NCBI GenBank assembly: GCA_019096065.1
Contig: JAGUCH010000003.1
Location: 9,610,001 to 9,674,000 of the forward strand
Direction of reading: 5' to 3'
Length of the DNA stretch: 64,000 nt
Source: Paracyclopina nana
Lineage: Eukaryota > Arthropoda > Copepoda > Cyclopoida > Cyclopettidae
The stretch's first letter is position 1. Each line of letters begins with the position of its first letter. The notes beneath the pieces were generated by a model, which saw only the letters and a list, made by a program, of their open reading frames with translations, had not been told where the DNA came from and did not search any database. Shown here in pieces: positions 21,196 to 39,670 of the stretch. Made by a program: the position numbers and the translations under genes.

Positions 21196-24100
21196 ATGGC
21201 TGAAGAAACCGATGAATTACAGCAGCTGCCAAAGGCTTTGGCCTTAAGGCTAGAGATGCTGAATGAGGAAGACACGTCAGCTTACCAATTGCTGCATATC
21301 AACACAAGTTTGCACGAGTTTGAGCTACTCAAGGCTTCGATTGCTCCGCTGATGAGCAACATTGACTCACTTTTTCTCATCATTATGGGAGCTCTGATTA
21401 TTTTGATGCAAGCTGGCTTCGGTTTCTTGGAAGCTGGCTCAGTCAGAGCCAAAAACACCACAAATATCCTCATCAAAAACTACGCAGATCTCTGCTTTGG
21501 TAATTGAACTGATTATGCACACTTCTCATTTTCTTTTCTTTCTTTCTTGAGGCAGTGTCTAAAATTTAAATTTTATCCACTGTGCAAATTAATGATTTCA
21601 GGTTCAATTGGCTTTTGGCTTTGTGGATTTGCCCTCTCTTTTGGGGAAGGAAATGCCATTATTGGTTACACCCACTTTGCAGCTTATGGATTACAATTCA
21701 AAAGCTATGCAGTTTTGTTTTTTCAGGTAATAAATCTTTTTTTTTTTTTTTTGAGGCTGTGATGCAAATGGCAGCTAAACTGTTGCACTAGGCTGGCGTT
21801 AGAGTGCAAACCAATTTAAAATTGGGAGGCTTCTTCCTTGCATACTACATCTTCTATGATGTTTAAAGAACTGCCAAAACAAATGAGTATCTGCCAATAA
21901 TTGGTTTTACATCCATTCCACCAAAGTGGGATGAATTGCCTGTAATTTTTCAATCAGAGGATATTATTGTCTAGTTTCCTATCCCTACTTCACCTATAGG
22001 TGCAATTAAAAAAAATAGCATATTTGCATTTTTAAACCTAGCAAATACTTGAATATGCTCGGTAAATAATCTTGAGTTATAAATAGACCGAAATAGTGAA
22101 CTTGGTCTGAATTCCGCCTCATCTTTCTACGATAGAGAAAACAGTTCTGTATGGCAAAATAGTACAAAATATAGACCAATTATTAAGAATATTTTGCAAG
22201 TTCAATTCAGTGTTATGAAGCATACAAAGAAACAAACATCAATTTCACCAAAACTTCATTTAAGTTAATTTCGGTTTCTGTAAGCTTCCATTTCAGTAAA
22301 GATCCGTTTCAATAACTTTCATTTCAGTAAACTTCCGTTACAGTAATGTTCCGTTTCAGTAAAGTTCAGTTTAAGAAGAGTTCAAGAAATTCCTCCGCGA
22401 CTTCGCTTTACTACGTTATAGGGTAACATACAGAGGCAACAGCTGACCGTATTTGGAACAACAGTTCATGGGGGATTTTTACTAAGTAAAGTGTTCCAAA
22501 TGAGTACAGTTGATTTTCTCAATGGGGTACCAATTACGTAGTACTGCGAAGTCGCGGAGGAATTTCTAGAACACCACGTTTAAGTAAAGTTTCAGTAAAC
22601 TTCCAATTTAGCAAACAATCATTTCATCAACCTTCCAATTCAGTGTACTTCCGTTCCAGAAAACTTGAATTTCAGTACTCTTTCACTTTGGTCAAAATCA
22701 CTTTCTGTAACAATCTCTATTTTTGCAAAAATGCAAAATGATGGCTGTTTTTGCTTCAGAGCACGTTTGCTGCAACCTGTGCCACAATTGTATCTGGAGC
22801 AATCGCTGAGCGTTGCAACTTCAATGGTTATGTCATATTCAGTACAGTTGTCACGGGTGTCACTTACCCCATCACAGCCCATTGGTGCTGGGGCCCCATG
22901 GGTTGGCTAGGTGTGAACGGATTCAAGGACTTTGCTGGCTCTGGAGCTGTGCACCTGGCAGGTGGAATCTGTGCACTTGTTGGTAACACCTCTCTATCTA
23001 ACTTTATCATTATAACATTCACTAATAAGCTTTAAATGCCTTTTAAGGAGCCATTGTGCTTGGCCCTCGCATTGATCGGTTCAAAGACAAAAATAGCATG
23101 TTCATCTCAGGACATTCCATTCCTCATGTGTCACTGGGAGGATTCATTTTGATCTTTGGTTTCATCGCATTCAACGTTGGATCTCAGGTAAAATACACTT
23201 AAATATCAGTCGAAGGAAAAGTTTGGCTTGTGGGCTTGATTTCAGCTAAGCAAACTGAAACAAACATTGAGAGATGCTGATCGAGTCTCATTGCTCTGTT
23301 GATTGTTTTTTATTTGTTTTCTTGCCAAAAAAATCATTCATTTTAGGGGACGATAAGTAAGTTGGGCGATGGTGAAATCATTGGAGCCGCAGCCTTTTCA
23401 ACCTTGCTGGCTTGTGCAACTGGAGGAGTGACAGTGCTGATGATCTGGAAGGTTCACCCATTGGGAGAGGGCAAATGGAGTCTGGGTCGAGTGATCAACG
23501 GCTGCATATCAGGAATGGTGTCCATTTGCGCAGGCTGCAGCCGTTACCTCCCTTGGGCCTCAGTTTTGGTCTCTTGTGTGGCCGGATTTATTTATGTCAC
23601 TCTCTCAGTGTTCCTTGTGAAGCTGAAGATTGATGATCCTCTGGATGCTGTGGCTGTCCATGCTGGATCAGGTAATAACTTGGTCAATTAACACACTTTC
23701 AGAATAATCTGTTATTTTTGAAAAGGGCTCTGGGGACTGATTGCTGCACCTCTGTTCAGGGCTGATGGAGTTCTGCTCACTTGGACAGAAGAGTCCCTGG
23801 GAATGCTCACTTGGAATGTCATTGGAGCCATTGTCCTCATTGCTTTCCATGGCATCACATCAGCCATCATGTTCATTACATTGGACAAGTTGGACATGTT
23901 CAGGGTTGCTCCCTCCGCAGAGTTGGCTGGGTTGGACATCATCAAGCATAATGAGCCAGCATATGGATTTGGTAATGATCTCATTGTATGCCTATTTTTT
24001 ATCACAAAGTCATTGAAAGTGATGAAAATGGTTAATGTTCGCTTTAAAGCCATATTTCTTCATAAAATTGCGTAATGAAGCGTTCATTGCAAAAAACGAT

Positions 24101-24739
24101 TTTTTTTGTAAAACAACTAATCCCAAACAATAAATAGAGCAATGATACTCGACTGTCTTCTTTCAATTTTGTTTTCAGTTCCTGAACATGAAATTAATAT
24201 TTCAAGCCAAGCTCAGCCTTCCTTGAAGATTTACGTGAATTAGCTATGACAAAAAAATTTAATTCACTTAAAATAAGAATTTACGTATTAACAGAGCCAA
24301 GAAATTGAAGTACATGGGTTTCAAAGACAAAGGAGCCAATGGTATCAAATATCTGATCACTTATTCATGGAAACTGGTAGTGAACTTGACTGAGTGCACA
24401 AATCCAATATTTAGTGTTTTGACTTGAGGTGACCCTTTGAATAATTGCTAAAAAATATCGTTTTCAGATTCCATGTGGCCCTCACTGAAGGACTTGAAGT
24501 CACCCTCATCACAGCAACATCCTGACCATCTCAGTGGTGACATAATCACTATAGAGCATCAGCAAAAAAGGCTGAAACAACAGCCCAGCTTGAAAAACAA
24601 GACCTCTCCAATGATGATGAAGGAGATGAACCATGGGATCAACCAGAGCATTTATTCTTCAACAACCAATACAGACGTGATTAGAACAAATGTGGATCCT
24701 TTAAACCCAGCTCATCTCTTGCCCAATGTGTCTACATAA
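21196..24739 (+). CDS. Amt: Ammonium transporter, AMT/MEP family
   Basis: Seven exons join in phase: 21196-21499, 21602-21726, 22760-22982, 23048-23187, 23347-23671, 23726-23971 and 24468-24739, for 544 residues. The protein would be an 11-span plasma-membrane channel that moves ammonium (NH4+, or NH3 plus a proton). Family signatures are clear: QAGFGFLEAGSVRAKN in the first span, FAATCATIVSGAIAERC, the DFAGSGAVHLAGG signature with its conserved Asp and His, and a second His in DAVAVHAGSG. The cytoplasmic end has GLDIIKHNEPAYGF, the usual start of the regulatory C-tail. Exon 7 then adds about 90 polar, Gln/Ser-rich residues unlike the conserved core. The start follows AAAA before ATG, and an N-terminal extension of about 45 residues precedes the first span. 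Intron 2 (about 1 kb) contains a MITE. Confidence 0.95.
22265..22685. repeat. Degenerate ~20-bp repeat, TTTCAGTAAACTTCCG type
   Basis: Variants of CAGTAAACTTCCGTT recur on both sides of the MITE (about 22,265-22,380 and 22,580-22,685) inside intron 2 of the transporter gene. The spacing is about 20 bp and the copies are diverged. The repeat appears to have been one array into which the MITE inserted. Confidence 0.65.
22381..22571. mobile_element. MITE-like element with ~30-bp inverted ends
   Basis: The left end at 22385 (AGAAATTCCTCCGCGACTTC) is the reverse complement of the right end finishing at 22567. Both continue into GCTTTACTACGT and GCAGTACTACGT respectively. The core of about 120 bp is non-coding. 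It lies inside an intron and within a simple repeat array. I could not define a target duplication, so the superfamily is open. Confidence 0.75.
24651..24656 (-). terminator. Probable poly(A) signal of RCC1L, inside the transporter's last exon
   Basis: TTTATT on the plus strand reads AATAAA on the minus strand, 132 bp past the RCC1L stop. It sits within coding exon 7 of the transporter, so the two transcripts would overlap tail to tail. Confidence 0.5.
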
Positions 24740-24787
24740 TATTAACATCAATAATAATAACAATATTGAATAGAGTGTTTGCTCACT

Positions 24788-26811
24788 TCACAAGTATGGC
24801 TTGCACAAGGCCAGACAGTGATCCACGCCAAGGCTCACCTTGGTCACTTCACCTCCCATATGAACTTTTAATGGGAAAAATTGGTCTTTCTCATCACCGA
24901 GGCCTAAACACCTCCCCCTATTTTTCCCCCAGGTGAACAAATCACCATTGGAGTTGATGGCTGCATTGGTGTGGAGGCCACAGAAGATTTTCTCTGTAAT
25001 CACCTCAGGGTTCCACTCATTCCTGCCAAATAGAGTTGGTGGCAAAAGCAGAGGCTTATTTGAGTTGCTCACATTGGGACCTTGGCCAAGGATGCCAAAT
25101 CCCCACACAAAAACATCATGTTGATCTATGAAAAAGAAACATAATTAAATTCAAACAGAAATAGCGTCATAAATCAATGGTAAATTTAATTTTCACAGAT
25201 TGAACTTAAAACTGAAGTGAGACCATCAAATCCAAAAAAAAAAATTAAAAAAATATAAAAGCATACAGTACCATTGAGAACCATGCATATGGAGCCACCA
25301 GCTGCTATGTCAATCACTTTGCCAACTTCACCAAGATTCAATTTCACAGGAGAATTGACTTGCTGCTCATCAGTCACCATATTGAGCTGATGGTATTCAG
25401 AATTTCCCCATCCAAATACATCACCTTTATCTGCAAACAAATAATATATTTTAATGCATTTTGGCAATATTATCCTTTACTTACCATTGAGGGCCAAGAC
25501 ACAATCTCCAGAGCAAGCCACTTTGACTATTTTTTCAAGCTCAATGTCTCCTTTGACTCTTGATGGAGTTTCTTGGTTGTCATAGTGACCGAGTCCAGTT
25601 TGACCATCAGCACTCCACCCACAGGAAAACACTTGTCCTTGCTTGGACACAAACATTGTATGGTTGAGCCCACACTCAATGTCAGTTATCCAGTCTTCAT
25701 TGCTTTCAATGGGTATTTTGACTTGATGAATCAGCCTGGATTTGAAGTAATCCTCATCATCAATGACAGGTCTTCCACACTGGCCAAAAGCATTGCTGCC
25801 AAGTGAGAAAATTTGGCCAGCATCTGACAAAAGTATGGTATGACTTTGCCCACATTCCACCCTGGAAATTTTGCCACCCTCAGACAAGCAGGGAATTTTG
25901 CATGGCACAGGAACGATCAAGGTTTGCAAAGGTTTTCCTGCAACTTGCTCATGGTAGCCAAACTGGCCTTGATTGTTGAGGCCAGTGCCATAAAAGTGGG
26001 CATCATCTTTGTACTTGCAAGCAAAAACAGAGTAGCCATATCCACAAGCCACATCTTTGACAGTTGTACGCTCCAAAGTTGACACTCTCATTGGCCTGTG
26101 CATAGTTTGCAGAGCTTTTTGCTTCGGCTTGGGAGGAATTAAAAGTTCACGGTTTCCCAAGGCTCCATAGCAAGCATTTCCCCAAGCAAAGACACGTGAC
26201 ACTGGATTCCTGTTGGTCCCCTTTCAATTTCGAATATAGCGAGTTATTATGCCAATTTTTCACGCTTGCTAACAAAAGCTTCAAGTTCTACAAGAAACTG
26301 AGTTTGACTTTGAATAACTCACATAATTTAGCTCATTTTGACAAATAAAGAGCTCGACTTGACTCAAGTGAGATCAATTTGAATAAAATTAGATCATTTT
26401 TAATAAAATTAGATCAATTTGAATAAGATTAGATCAATTTGAATAAGATTAGATCAATTTGAATAGAATTAGATAAAATTGAATAAAATTAGATCAATTT
26501 GACTCGATCAAAAGCTCGAGAAAATTGCCTTTACATTCACCTAAATTAACTCAACTTGACCTAAAAGATCTATTTGACGCTATTTTGATGCGTGTCAAAA
26601 TTGGCAAAATAATCCACTGTGCCTTGTAGTATTGGTAAGTGGGCAAATCTTCATCTTGATCAGGGAGAAGTTTGCTCAATCTTCGATTTTCTTTCAATTT
26701 CCGCTCCTTCATCTCTTTTAGCTGCTTTTTGCTCAGCAGCGAGGACACGAACCTCACTTGACTTAATTTGAGCTCATGACTGAGCCTGGACCATGTTAAA
26801 GAAGCCAACAT
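24788..26811 (-). CDS. RCC1L: RCC1-like protein, mitochondrial (RCC1L/WBSCR16)
   Basis: Four minus-strand exons join in phase: 26811-26618, 26209-25485, 25430-25272 and 25125-24788, for 471 residues, close to the vertebrate length. The N-terminus (MLASLTWSRLSHELKLSQVR) is an Arg/Ser-rich amphipathic mitochondrial presequence. The body is a seven-bladed RCC1 propeller with repeated xVFxWG and CGxxH motifs: RVFAWGNACYGALG, CGQSHTILL, VFSCGWSADGQTGLGHY, VFGWGNSEYHQL, VFVWGFGILGQGPN and LFTWGKNRGRCLG. The GWSADGQTGLGHY stretch and the NPEVITEKIFCGL stretch match the RCC1L subfamily and not nuclear RCC1. RCC1L acts at the inner mitochondrial membrane in mitoribosome assembly and has been linked to OPA1 exchange activity. 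An acceptor upstream of the start (near 26,835) suggests a 5'-UTR intron. The stop is 48 bp from that of the convergent transporter gene. Confidence 0.93.
26371..26500. repeat. 21-bp minisatellite in RCC1L intron 1
   Basis: About six units of AGATCAATTTGAATAAAATT, with variants at a few positions, lie in the intron between RCC1L exons 1 and 2. They are non-coding in the gene model. Confidence 0.85.
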
Positions 26812-27961
26812 ACTTCTGCTACAGTAAATTTCGCCTGAAATAAAACAAAGAAGATTTCTCGTCAAATGAGCAGACGTCAAATGACGGATCATAACAAACA
26901 TATATTTTTGCGTCAAATCGACTCGGGTGAAAATGTCAACAAGAGAAGTGGAATTTCCGTCAAAATACAAGAAAACAAAAACAGATTCATTAAATATTTC
27001 GCCAAATTGCACGAGTTACTTTGGCATTCCGGATTGTCAACACTCAATGGAATAACGCCGCTAATTTTGGCCCTTTGGACTGGAATTTTTTAGCGAGAAT
27101 CGAGGCTGAAGAGCTGGTTAAATCGGGAATTACCTATGGATTTCGGGTGAGTGCTGTGTTAAAAGAATCGGGCCCAAAGTTGCCTTTTCATCCCGGGCAC
27201 GTTTGTTTTGTTTTCCTTTCGGCCATTTTCTTTGCTGTGATTGGTGGGCTCCTCCTCGGAGATGCGCCAATCGGAAAGCGAGTTTGGGCCGGCGTCTTTC
27301 CGCGGATTAATGGCCGATTTGGCAGGTTCATAACTGCCTTTTCACACAGGCTTACCACGCCAGAGTTACCAGCTGTAGATTTCCTTCCCAAAACATCAAA
27401 ACTTGCCTAGATAAACATAATTGTACGTAATAATGGTCACTTTTTCTTTCTTTTAAAACTTCTTCAAAGAATTTCATTTTTTGAAAAAAAGACTACGTTT
27501 GCTTTTTTCGGCAAGGGCAAAGTTTAAAATGAAAAATTAAAGCGTGGCGTTTTTGGCCCGTTTTTGGCTTTTTGAGCTGGCAACACGCTGGTAGCTTTAT
27601 GGATCACTCGTGAGCAGCAGACAACTAGGGCAACGCCAGTCGCCACTGTATGCAGACAGCAGCAGCAGCTTAGGAACTGAGGCAAAAAATCATAAAGTGA
27701 AGTGAACTCTCCTGCAAAGAAGGCAAATTTTGAGCCTTCTCAGTGAATTTCCACCCCTTGCTGCTGCAGTCTGTGACAAAATTCCACCTCCACAAGCACT
27801 GACTTTTGCCCCCCAGAGAAAGTTGCTTCCACCAAAATATCAAAGTGCTACATTTAATCCTGATATTGATCAATATCACCCACCCCAATTTTTGCATTAT
27901 TGGGTGGCTCTCAAATTGAAGCAGGTCTTGCATTAGGCCAAAAATTCACACTAACTTAAAC
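26812..27961. promoter_or_regulatory. Divergent upstream region of RCC1L and Enabled
   Basis: RCC1L is transcribed leftward and Enabled rightward from this 1.15-kb interval. An open frame spanning 27021-27410 has no ATG and no domain and is not called. The right part (about 27,590-27,960) is richer in GC with CAG-type words and probably holds the Enabled 5' UTR. I could not place a TATA box or start site with confidence. Confidence 0.5.
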
Positions 27962-33409
<5,448 letters not shown>

Positions 33410-34248
33410 AAAAAAACATGATGAAGTTTTGAAAGGCAGCAACATAATACTGTGCAGATCATGCCGATTTGACGGACAAAAATCCAGAAAATAATTCTTC
33501 CTACTACCGCGATAAATTAAGGCTCCTCCCCCCACCAACCACCAAAAAAAATTGGAGACTGAACATACAATCAGCTAAACAGAAAGTGAAATTCGGTCAT
33601 TCGTTTCTTCCTCCTTTAGAAAATGATTTTTTGTACTGCTTTACTAAAAAGACATGGCACAAAACTACTCTAGACTTTGAGATTGCATTTCACCATCAAC
33701 CTATCTGAAAAATCATGGAGAAATTCCTCTTTTTTACTAACGCTAAAAATTGGCCAGGAAATCATCATCAGGCTTTTTTGTACCAAACTCCAACTAGAAT
33801 TTAAGACGAATTGATGCATACTGTTACTCTACTCAATAATTGTAAAAAGAAGCCTAATTTCAAACTACTAGTGTTTGCCTACAAAACTAAAATTAACTCC
33901 CCGAATGATTGATGATAACGAAATTCTTGTTTTTCCTTTTTCTAGTCAAAAAAAAAGTTGCATGAAGAACTAGTGCTAGTTTATACGCTGAAATGAATGA
34001 AAACCTGAATGAATGATAGAATATTAATTTTTATTACCATAATTAATAGTTAGTAGGGCAGCCAATAAGTAAAAATAAGATCTCTCGTTCTCTCTCACTT
34101 TCCCCGACGAAATGTAAAAAGACGACAATTTTACTTTATGAAAAATACTGTAAAAAATTAAGTCTAGGTCCTGTCCTCCCCCCAAATGAAAAAAATCGAA
34201 TAATTTACATCGTATTGACATGTTTTTTCTGTTTAGTTCTCTCATGAA

Positions 34249-34254
34249 AATAAA
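34249..34254 (+). terminator. Possible poly(A) signal of Enabled
   Basis: AATAAA lies about 840 bp after the Enabled stop. No earlier plus-strand AATAAA stood out, so a long 3' UTR is implied; this is tentative. Confidence 0.4.
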
Positions 34255-34269
34255 GACACTGATTTTCTT

Positions 34270-37090
34270 AACGTGAATGAAAACAGGATTTTTTTCGATG
34301 CGCGTCCAAAATACGAGAAAGTCCAGTGTGCGCTGCTAAAAAGTGTGTTTTGAGTTCAGCTGTGGAGAAGAAAAAGATATTGGTGCCAAAGGGATCCGCA
34401 TTTGAAATCGATATGCAAAGGCTTACATAAATCATGCCATTTTCACACCACGACAGTTGGCATGCATTGATCTCTGGTCGGGAATAGAAAAAAAGAGCCG
34501 TCACAATAATTCACTTTTTGCTTGGCTGTGCCAATGTTTATTTGTGTGCATTCCTGTTGGGATTTCCTTGGAGCAAAAAAGAGTGCAATTCTTGCAAAAT
34601 ATTGGCTAGAATGCTGATCAGGTTGCCATTATTCCGCGGATAAAAAAAATATTTTTTTTTCTAACAAACACAAAAAAATTTTCACTGTGTATATTATTCT
34701 CCCATTTTTGGCAGCCATTAAAAATCATCAAAAATAAGTGATGGAGTGACTGAAAAACTGCTTAAATCAAGGATGAAAGCTGCTTTCAATTTTTTGCCAA
34801 ATTCTATGTAAAAATCGACATTTTTGCTGGTCGGGATATTTTTGCTCATCAATGCAACAAATTCCAATTCTGTGCACGAATTGAAGATTTGGCCTGAAAA
34901 AAGTCTAATCGTGATCGATCAGAGATATGCAATTCGGCAAAAAAACCTACTTACTCGGCCTTTTGCCGGAAAAGCATCCATTCAAAATTGAAGTGAGGAA
35001 AAGGGTGAGGATCTGTATTGAAAAATGTAATTGATGGAAAAAAGTGGAACATGAGGAATTCCGAAAAGGGTTGTAAAAATGTGGATTCGGCCTTTTTTTA
35101 CCCTTGTAGAAAAAAAGAATCAGCGGATTTTTGACAGAAAAATCTTCTATTTTCTGCTGCTTAGAATCAATGAATTAGTACATATAGAATCAGCTGAAAA
35201 CTGCATCAAACTTTCTCTTATATTATATGAGACTTTCAGTAATCCCCTTTATACTTGAAGGAAAACTTGCAGCAGGGAAATGCTGATACTCAATTTTTAT
35301 AAGCCAATGCAGTATATAAAGGGCCCAATCCTTAGAAAAGGAAGGAAGAAAAATCCACTCAAAGGCTCTGCTATCTTCTGGTATAACTTTGTGGCAACTT
35401 GAATCCACCTAGTTAGCTGGGGAAAAAATTGGAAACAAGCCCTGGTTTATAAGGAATAAAGGTCAATAGGGTTGTTGCAGTCCCCAAGTTTCTTCTCAGG
35501 CATTTCCTTTGACGACTCCCAAGGGACCAAGGTTTGTCCCCTCCAATTTCTGAAAGTAAAGGCAGAAATTACTCACCACCAACCTTTACAACATGAGTTA
35601 CCTGCAGCGAAAATGCACTGCAAAATTATACACGTTTTAACTAATTAAAAGACTCTTATAAATGTTTTCTTCTTGGAATAAAACTGATCATTTAGTTTGA
35701 ATGATACAAGACCCAATCTTGAAAACGTAAGCATTTCATACTTTGACTTTTTCCAAAATCTAATGAGAAAAAGCTGTATTTTAGCTTTCTGCACCAGAGC
35801 TCTAAATAGGAGAAAGTATTCAATACAAAGAGGCAGAAAAAAGGGTCATTAAAAACCAAGTTTTTGTGGCACTAATTTGCTCTTGTGAAATCTGCATCTA
35901 GAGTTGAATTTTACTTTAACACAATGGCTCTTGAAAAGAAGCTGCAACTTTTGCTTTTATTCCCCTTTTTATTTGTAGAAGCACAAATACATTCAAAAAA
36001 TGTGCCTTAATTATTGTTATGTTTGAATGGGTTACAGAATCTTGTGGAAGAACCTGATATGGTGGCCACAAATGTGGCATGAAAGGGAAGAGAGTGCAAG
36101 GGTGGAAGATAAACATTGAAAGAAGCAGAAAAAGGGGAGGGAAAAGCAAAGGGTCAATTGAATTCCCCTTTTCTGCGTCACCTAAATATCGAGTGCAACT
36201 GCAAGGGTGATGCATAATCATTAGCACAAAGTGCTGTCCTATTTCAGTTTCTATGCCCTGATCATCTGGCAATTTGCAGAAAATGTCTACGGTTTCCCTA
36301 AACGTCCAATTTCACTGCAAATTCGAAAGAATACAGTCTCAATATCCTTGGACTTGAATACATGAATACATCAAAAAATTTATCCGTTTTCGATAGTAAA
36401 AATATTGCCAAATAGTCTCGAGTTTTCAGAATTACACGCAGATGATTGAGACAAAACGAAAGCATGAAAGTTTTTGGACATCAATTAGCAGATCCATGTA
36501 TGCAGCCGCTATATTTTTCCAATTTTGTGTCAAAGGGCCAACTTTTGACTTTTGATGCATTCTGCAGCATTTAATATGTCTGTAATTGAGCCAATGCAAA
36601 AGGGTTGTTGCAATACTTTTGACCACTTTCTGGTCAAAAGTAGACTTCAAAGGTGTAAGTCATTTAATTGCCAACTTTTAATGGCCCATTTATGGCAATT
36701 ACATTAGATTTCTTGTTCTCTGCGCACTTTTTTGCTCAAATGCCAAATGTGAATGCACAAACGCTATTGAGCCATTTTCGCGAAAAATGCATTTTTCGAG
36801 CCTCTGCTTTTTTCTCAGTGTCCGCGCTCCTTTTCTCGCTATTCATTGCTCTAATCTCCGTTCAAAACAAATTATCTCAGTTGCAGAGTTACCTGTACTG
36901 GTTGATTTCAAAACATCGTCAATTTGGCTTTAATCAAGATTATTAGCGCGTTTTGTCGGTTTTTTATCGAGTAGCGATGTTTGTTTTGGTTTTCAGTTTT
37001 CGCCAACGGAATTTCGCATTTTCTTGCGAGTTCAAAGTAAAATTAAATATTCTTGTCTCGTTATACCAAATAATTTTCTCTCTTTTTTTC
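34270..37090. other. No gene seen
   Basis: AT-rich intergenic-looking DNA. The longest minus-strand frame (35,916-36,272) is low-complexity hydrophobic sequence with no domain, and other frames are shorter. No RNA gene, transposon end or tandem array was recognised. Confidence 0.45.
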
Positions 37091-37144
37091 CAGAGCTTCT
37101 TGGCTTGCTAATTACCCTAATAGAAAACATGGGACGTGCAAAAA

Positions 37145-38042
37145 ATGCCTAAAATTCAGCCGAAAAAGAACTGCCTAAAGGAAAATCGAGGTAAGTTCCT
37201 TTTGATATCTAAAAAATAACAAGGATTTCCACTTTACCTTTTGATCTTATGTCTAGATTTGCGCCTTATGTAATATCTTATAAAAAACCTTTTTTCGTAA
37301 CTTGGATAATTTCAGAGGAAATGTACAACTTTTAGGCAATTCTTGAAACCTGGAATCGATGTTGGAAAAGAACCTTTGTTCAACTTGCGCAACAAATCCA
37401 GCTTTTTTTTGGCCTGATGTCTCACCAATTCCAGTCACGTTTTACAAGTCTTGAATTTTCACAACTCTTGCCATAACCAAATCGATGTTCCACTTACTTT
37501 ATTACTTCACATGTTCCACTCTGAGGCTTAGAAAATCATTTCAAAAAGTCCTCCTTGTGAAAACATGATATTTTTACTTAATTCCACGTTTTTATTACAT
37601 GTTGTAGCTATTTCAAGCCACTTTTCAAACTTGTATAAAAAATCTTGTTTTTCAGAGCTTTCACTATTAATATTTACCAAAACGAAAAAAATTATTTTCA
37701 GATTTCTCAGCAAAGGGCCTAGAGCAACCTGAGACGAAAGTATGTCGGTAATTGGGTGCAAACTGTGTAATTAGCCGCTTTACATGCAAAAAAGTCCTGG
37801 TGACGTCGCCGTTGTTGCAGTCGCCGTCGAAGTCCGACGAAGAGAAAGCAGCTTTAACTTTGACGGTCGCGAGCAAAAGGAGCTCCCGCCACTTTTATTC
37901 AGTCAAGATTTGTTGCTCGACCTCAACGCAGCTTTGGTGGCCACCGAAAAATTATTTGCCCGGATTGCCTGCATTTCCCGTGATTTAGTGTTTTACTGTG
38001 ACCCCCCAAGCCAACAGCAAATCATTCAACCACCAAACAAAG
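37145..38042 (+). CDS. Possible 5' exons of an unidentified gene
   Basis: Three pieces are bounded by good splice signals. One exon has an acceptor near 37,094 and a GAG|GTAAGT donor at 37,190, and includes ATG at 37,145 (MPKIQPKKNCLKENR). A second runs from about 37,702 to 37,740 (DFSAKGLEQPETK). A third ends at a strong donor after 38,042. In the third piece one frame from ATG 37,784 is open for 86 codons (LDLNAALVATEKLFARIACI); another frame, from an internal acceptor at 37,820, continues the second piece but stops at about 37,988. I cannot choose between them and do not recognise the product. The plus-strand donor with no following exon before the Polinton suggests that the element sits in an intron of this gene. 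Confidence 0.35.
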
Positions 38043-39670
38043 GTAAGCCCGACTTTTTATCACTTTTGGAGCTTCCCTTCTTCAGCCTAAAAGTGGCATA
38101 AAAAGCCACTTTTAATGGGTGGAAGTACTTAAAAAAGTCATGCCTTTTTATCTACTACATTGTCTAGCATGGCTATGAAATTGGTTTTTATGGTCATTTA
38201 ACTTTAATGTAGAATGCTGTTTCCAGCATCTTCTTAGTGTGTGTATATATAGCTTAGAGAGGTTTTTTGTGGCCATAAGCTGTGGCCACGACCAAAATTA
38301 GGTACTCTTTTTTTTCAACCACCAGAGAAAATTAAATTTTCTGTTCAAGCAGAAAATGCCTTTCTAGTTCTTGCTGCTGCTGCTGCTGTTGTTGTTAATC
38401 CGGCTAAAATGTTGTTTTTGGCAAATTAGGCCTGTTTTTATGGGAGCCTTGTTGTAGAATTGCCAAGGCCTCATCATGTTTGCCCATGGAACTCTTACTT
38501 CAGTCCCTTGACTGCTCTGGCCCCTTTGGGACTCTTTCTTCTTATACACACAGTCAGCTGTTGTGAGTAAACCTCTTTTTATCAAATTAGTGAAATAAGC
38601 AAATTAAATATTCCACTCCTTCGTCACTCGTGTTTCTTCCCACCTAATGGGAAATGAGCCAAGTTTCCTCCAAGGGTTTCACTCTCACAAACATCAAAAA
38701 ATCATAAAGGTCTTGCAACTGTGTCAGCGGAAATCAGCCAAAAGGTCAAAACATAGAGCCATTTCACCAAAGAACCGACAAAGTCTGAAAATAGCCCCAA
38801 GAGTGGGTGATTTTCATTTAAAACAAGCTTTTAAGGCAACCAAGCTACAATTATGCCAGATTTTTATTAGCTGGCCAGTTTTTAAATTCATTCGGGGCAA
38901 ATTTGGGATGGTGCGAAAGAACGCTAAGTGTCAGCTCTTTGTCATGGTAGGCTTTAGTTTTTTTTCAGAAATTTGCACTCAGGGTAGTAGTGGCAGGGTA
39001 ATAGTATGGCTTCTGTCTGAAATGATCATTTGAAATGTGGCCATAAGAGCCACAAAAGGCTCATTTTACGCGACGTTTACGACCTCCTTGCTGGCAAGTC
39101 GAAATTGCCTAAGTAATGCCATGAACGAAAGGTTTGTAAAAAATCCCACTCCATAATAAAGGACCCCTTTTATCATGGAGCTAGCGAGGCTGTAAAAACT
39201 TTGCCCATTACAACTTTTCCCCCTTTTTCGGATTTCCAATTGACCGAATCGATGCCAGGAGACCGATTGGAACCTGCACTCATCACCAATGTCTCACAGT
39301 TTTTCCTCTATTACACCTAGACATGATATGAGCTTTTATATTGTCTTTTCTGTATCTTCCTATAATGTGTTGAGAGTACTGTATTTCTGTATTCAGTTTG
39401 CAATACTTTTTTGCCATGTTTTAGGTTCTCCTGTAAGATACATTTTTTGGGCAAAGTTACCCAATCAAATCAGCAGACCAAGTAATGAGACTCTATTGTC
39501 TTCCTTCACTTTTGTTTTCAGCCTCCCAAACTGAAATTGAGCAATAAGCTTACCGTTTGCTTTGCGTCAGTATTTCAAATACATTCAGCAGATGAAGAGG
39601 GCATACGAAAAGGGCCTGAACATAGCAATAAATGACAACTTTTTTGCAAGTTATTGTTACAAAGTGATGA
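38043..39670. other. No gene seen; perhaps intron
   Basis: The frame from ATG 38,647 (128 codons) is the longest, but it is rich in Lys, Gln and Phe with no domain, and is not supported. The stretch ends at the Polinton target site. It may be intronic to the exons at 37.1-38.0 kb. Confidence 0.4.

Noticed and set aside
27021-27410. Open frame of 129 codons with a hydrophobic segment
   Set aside because: No ATG inside it and no similarity recognised; lies in the shared upstream region of two divergent genes.
35916-36272. Minus-strand frame of 118 codons
   Set aside because: Hydrophobic and proline-rich by composition, no domain; probably chance.
38647-39033. ATG-started frame of 128 codons
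   Set aside because: Low-complexity Lys/Gln/Phe-rich sequence without a domain or neighbouring splice support.
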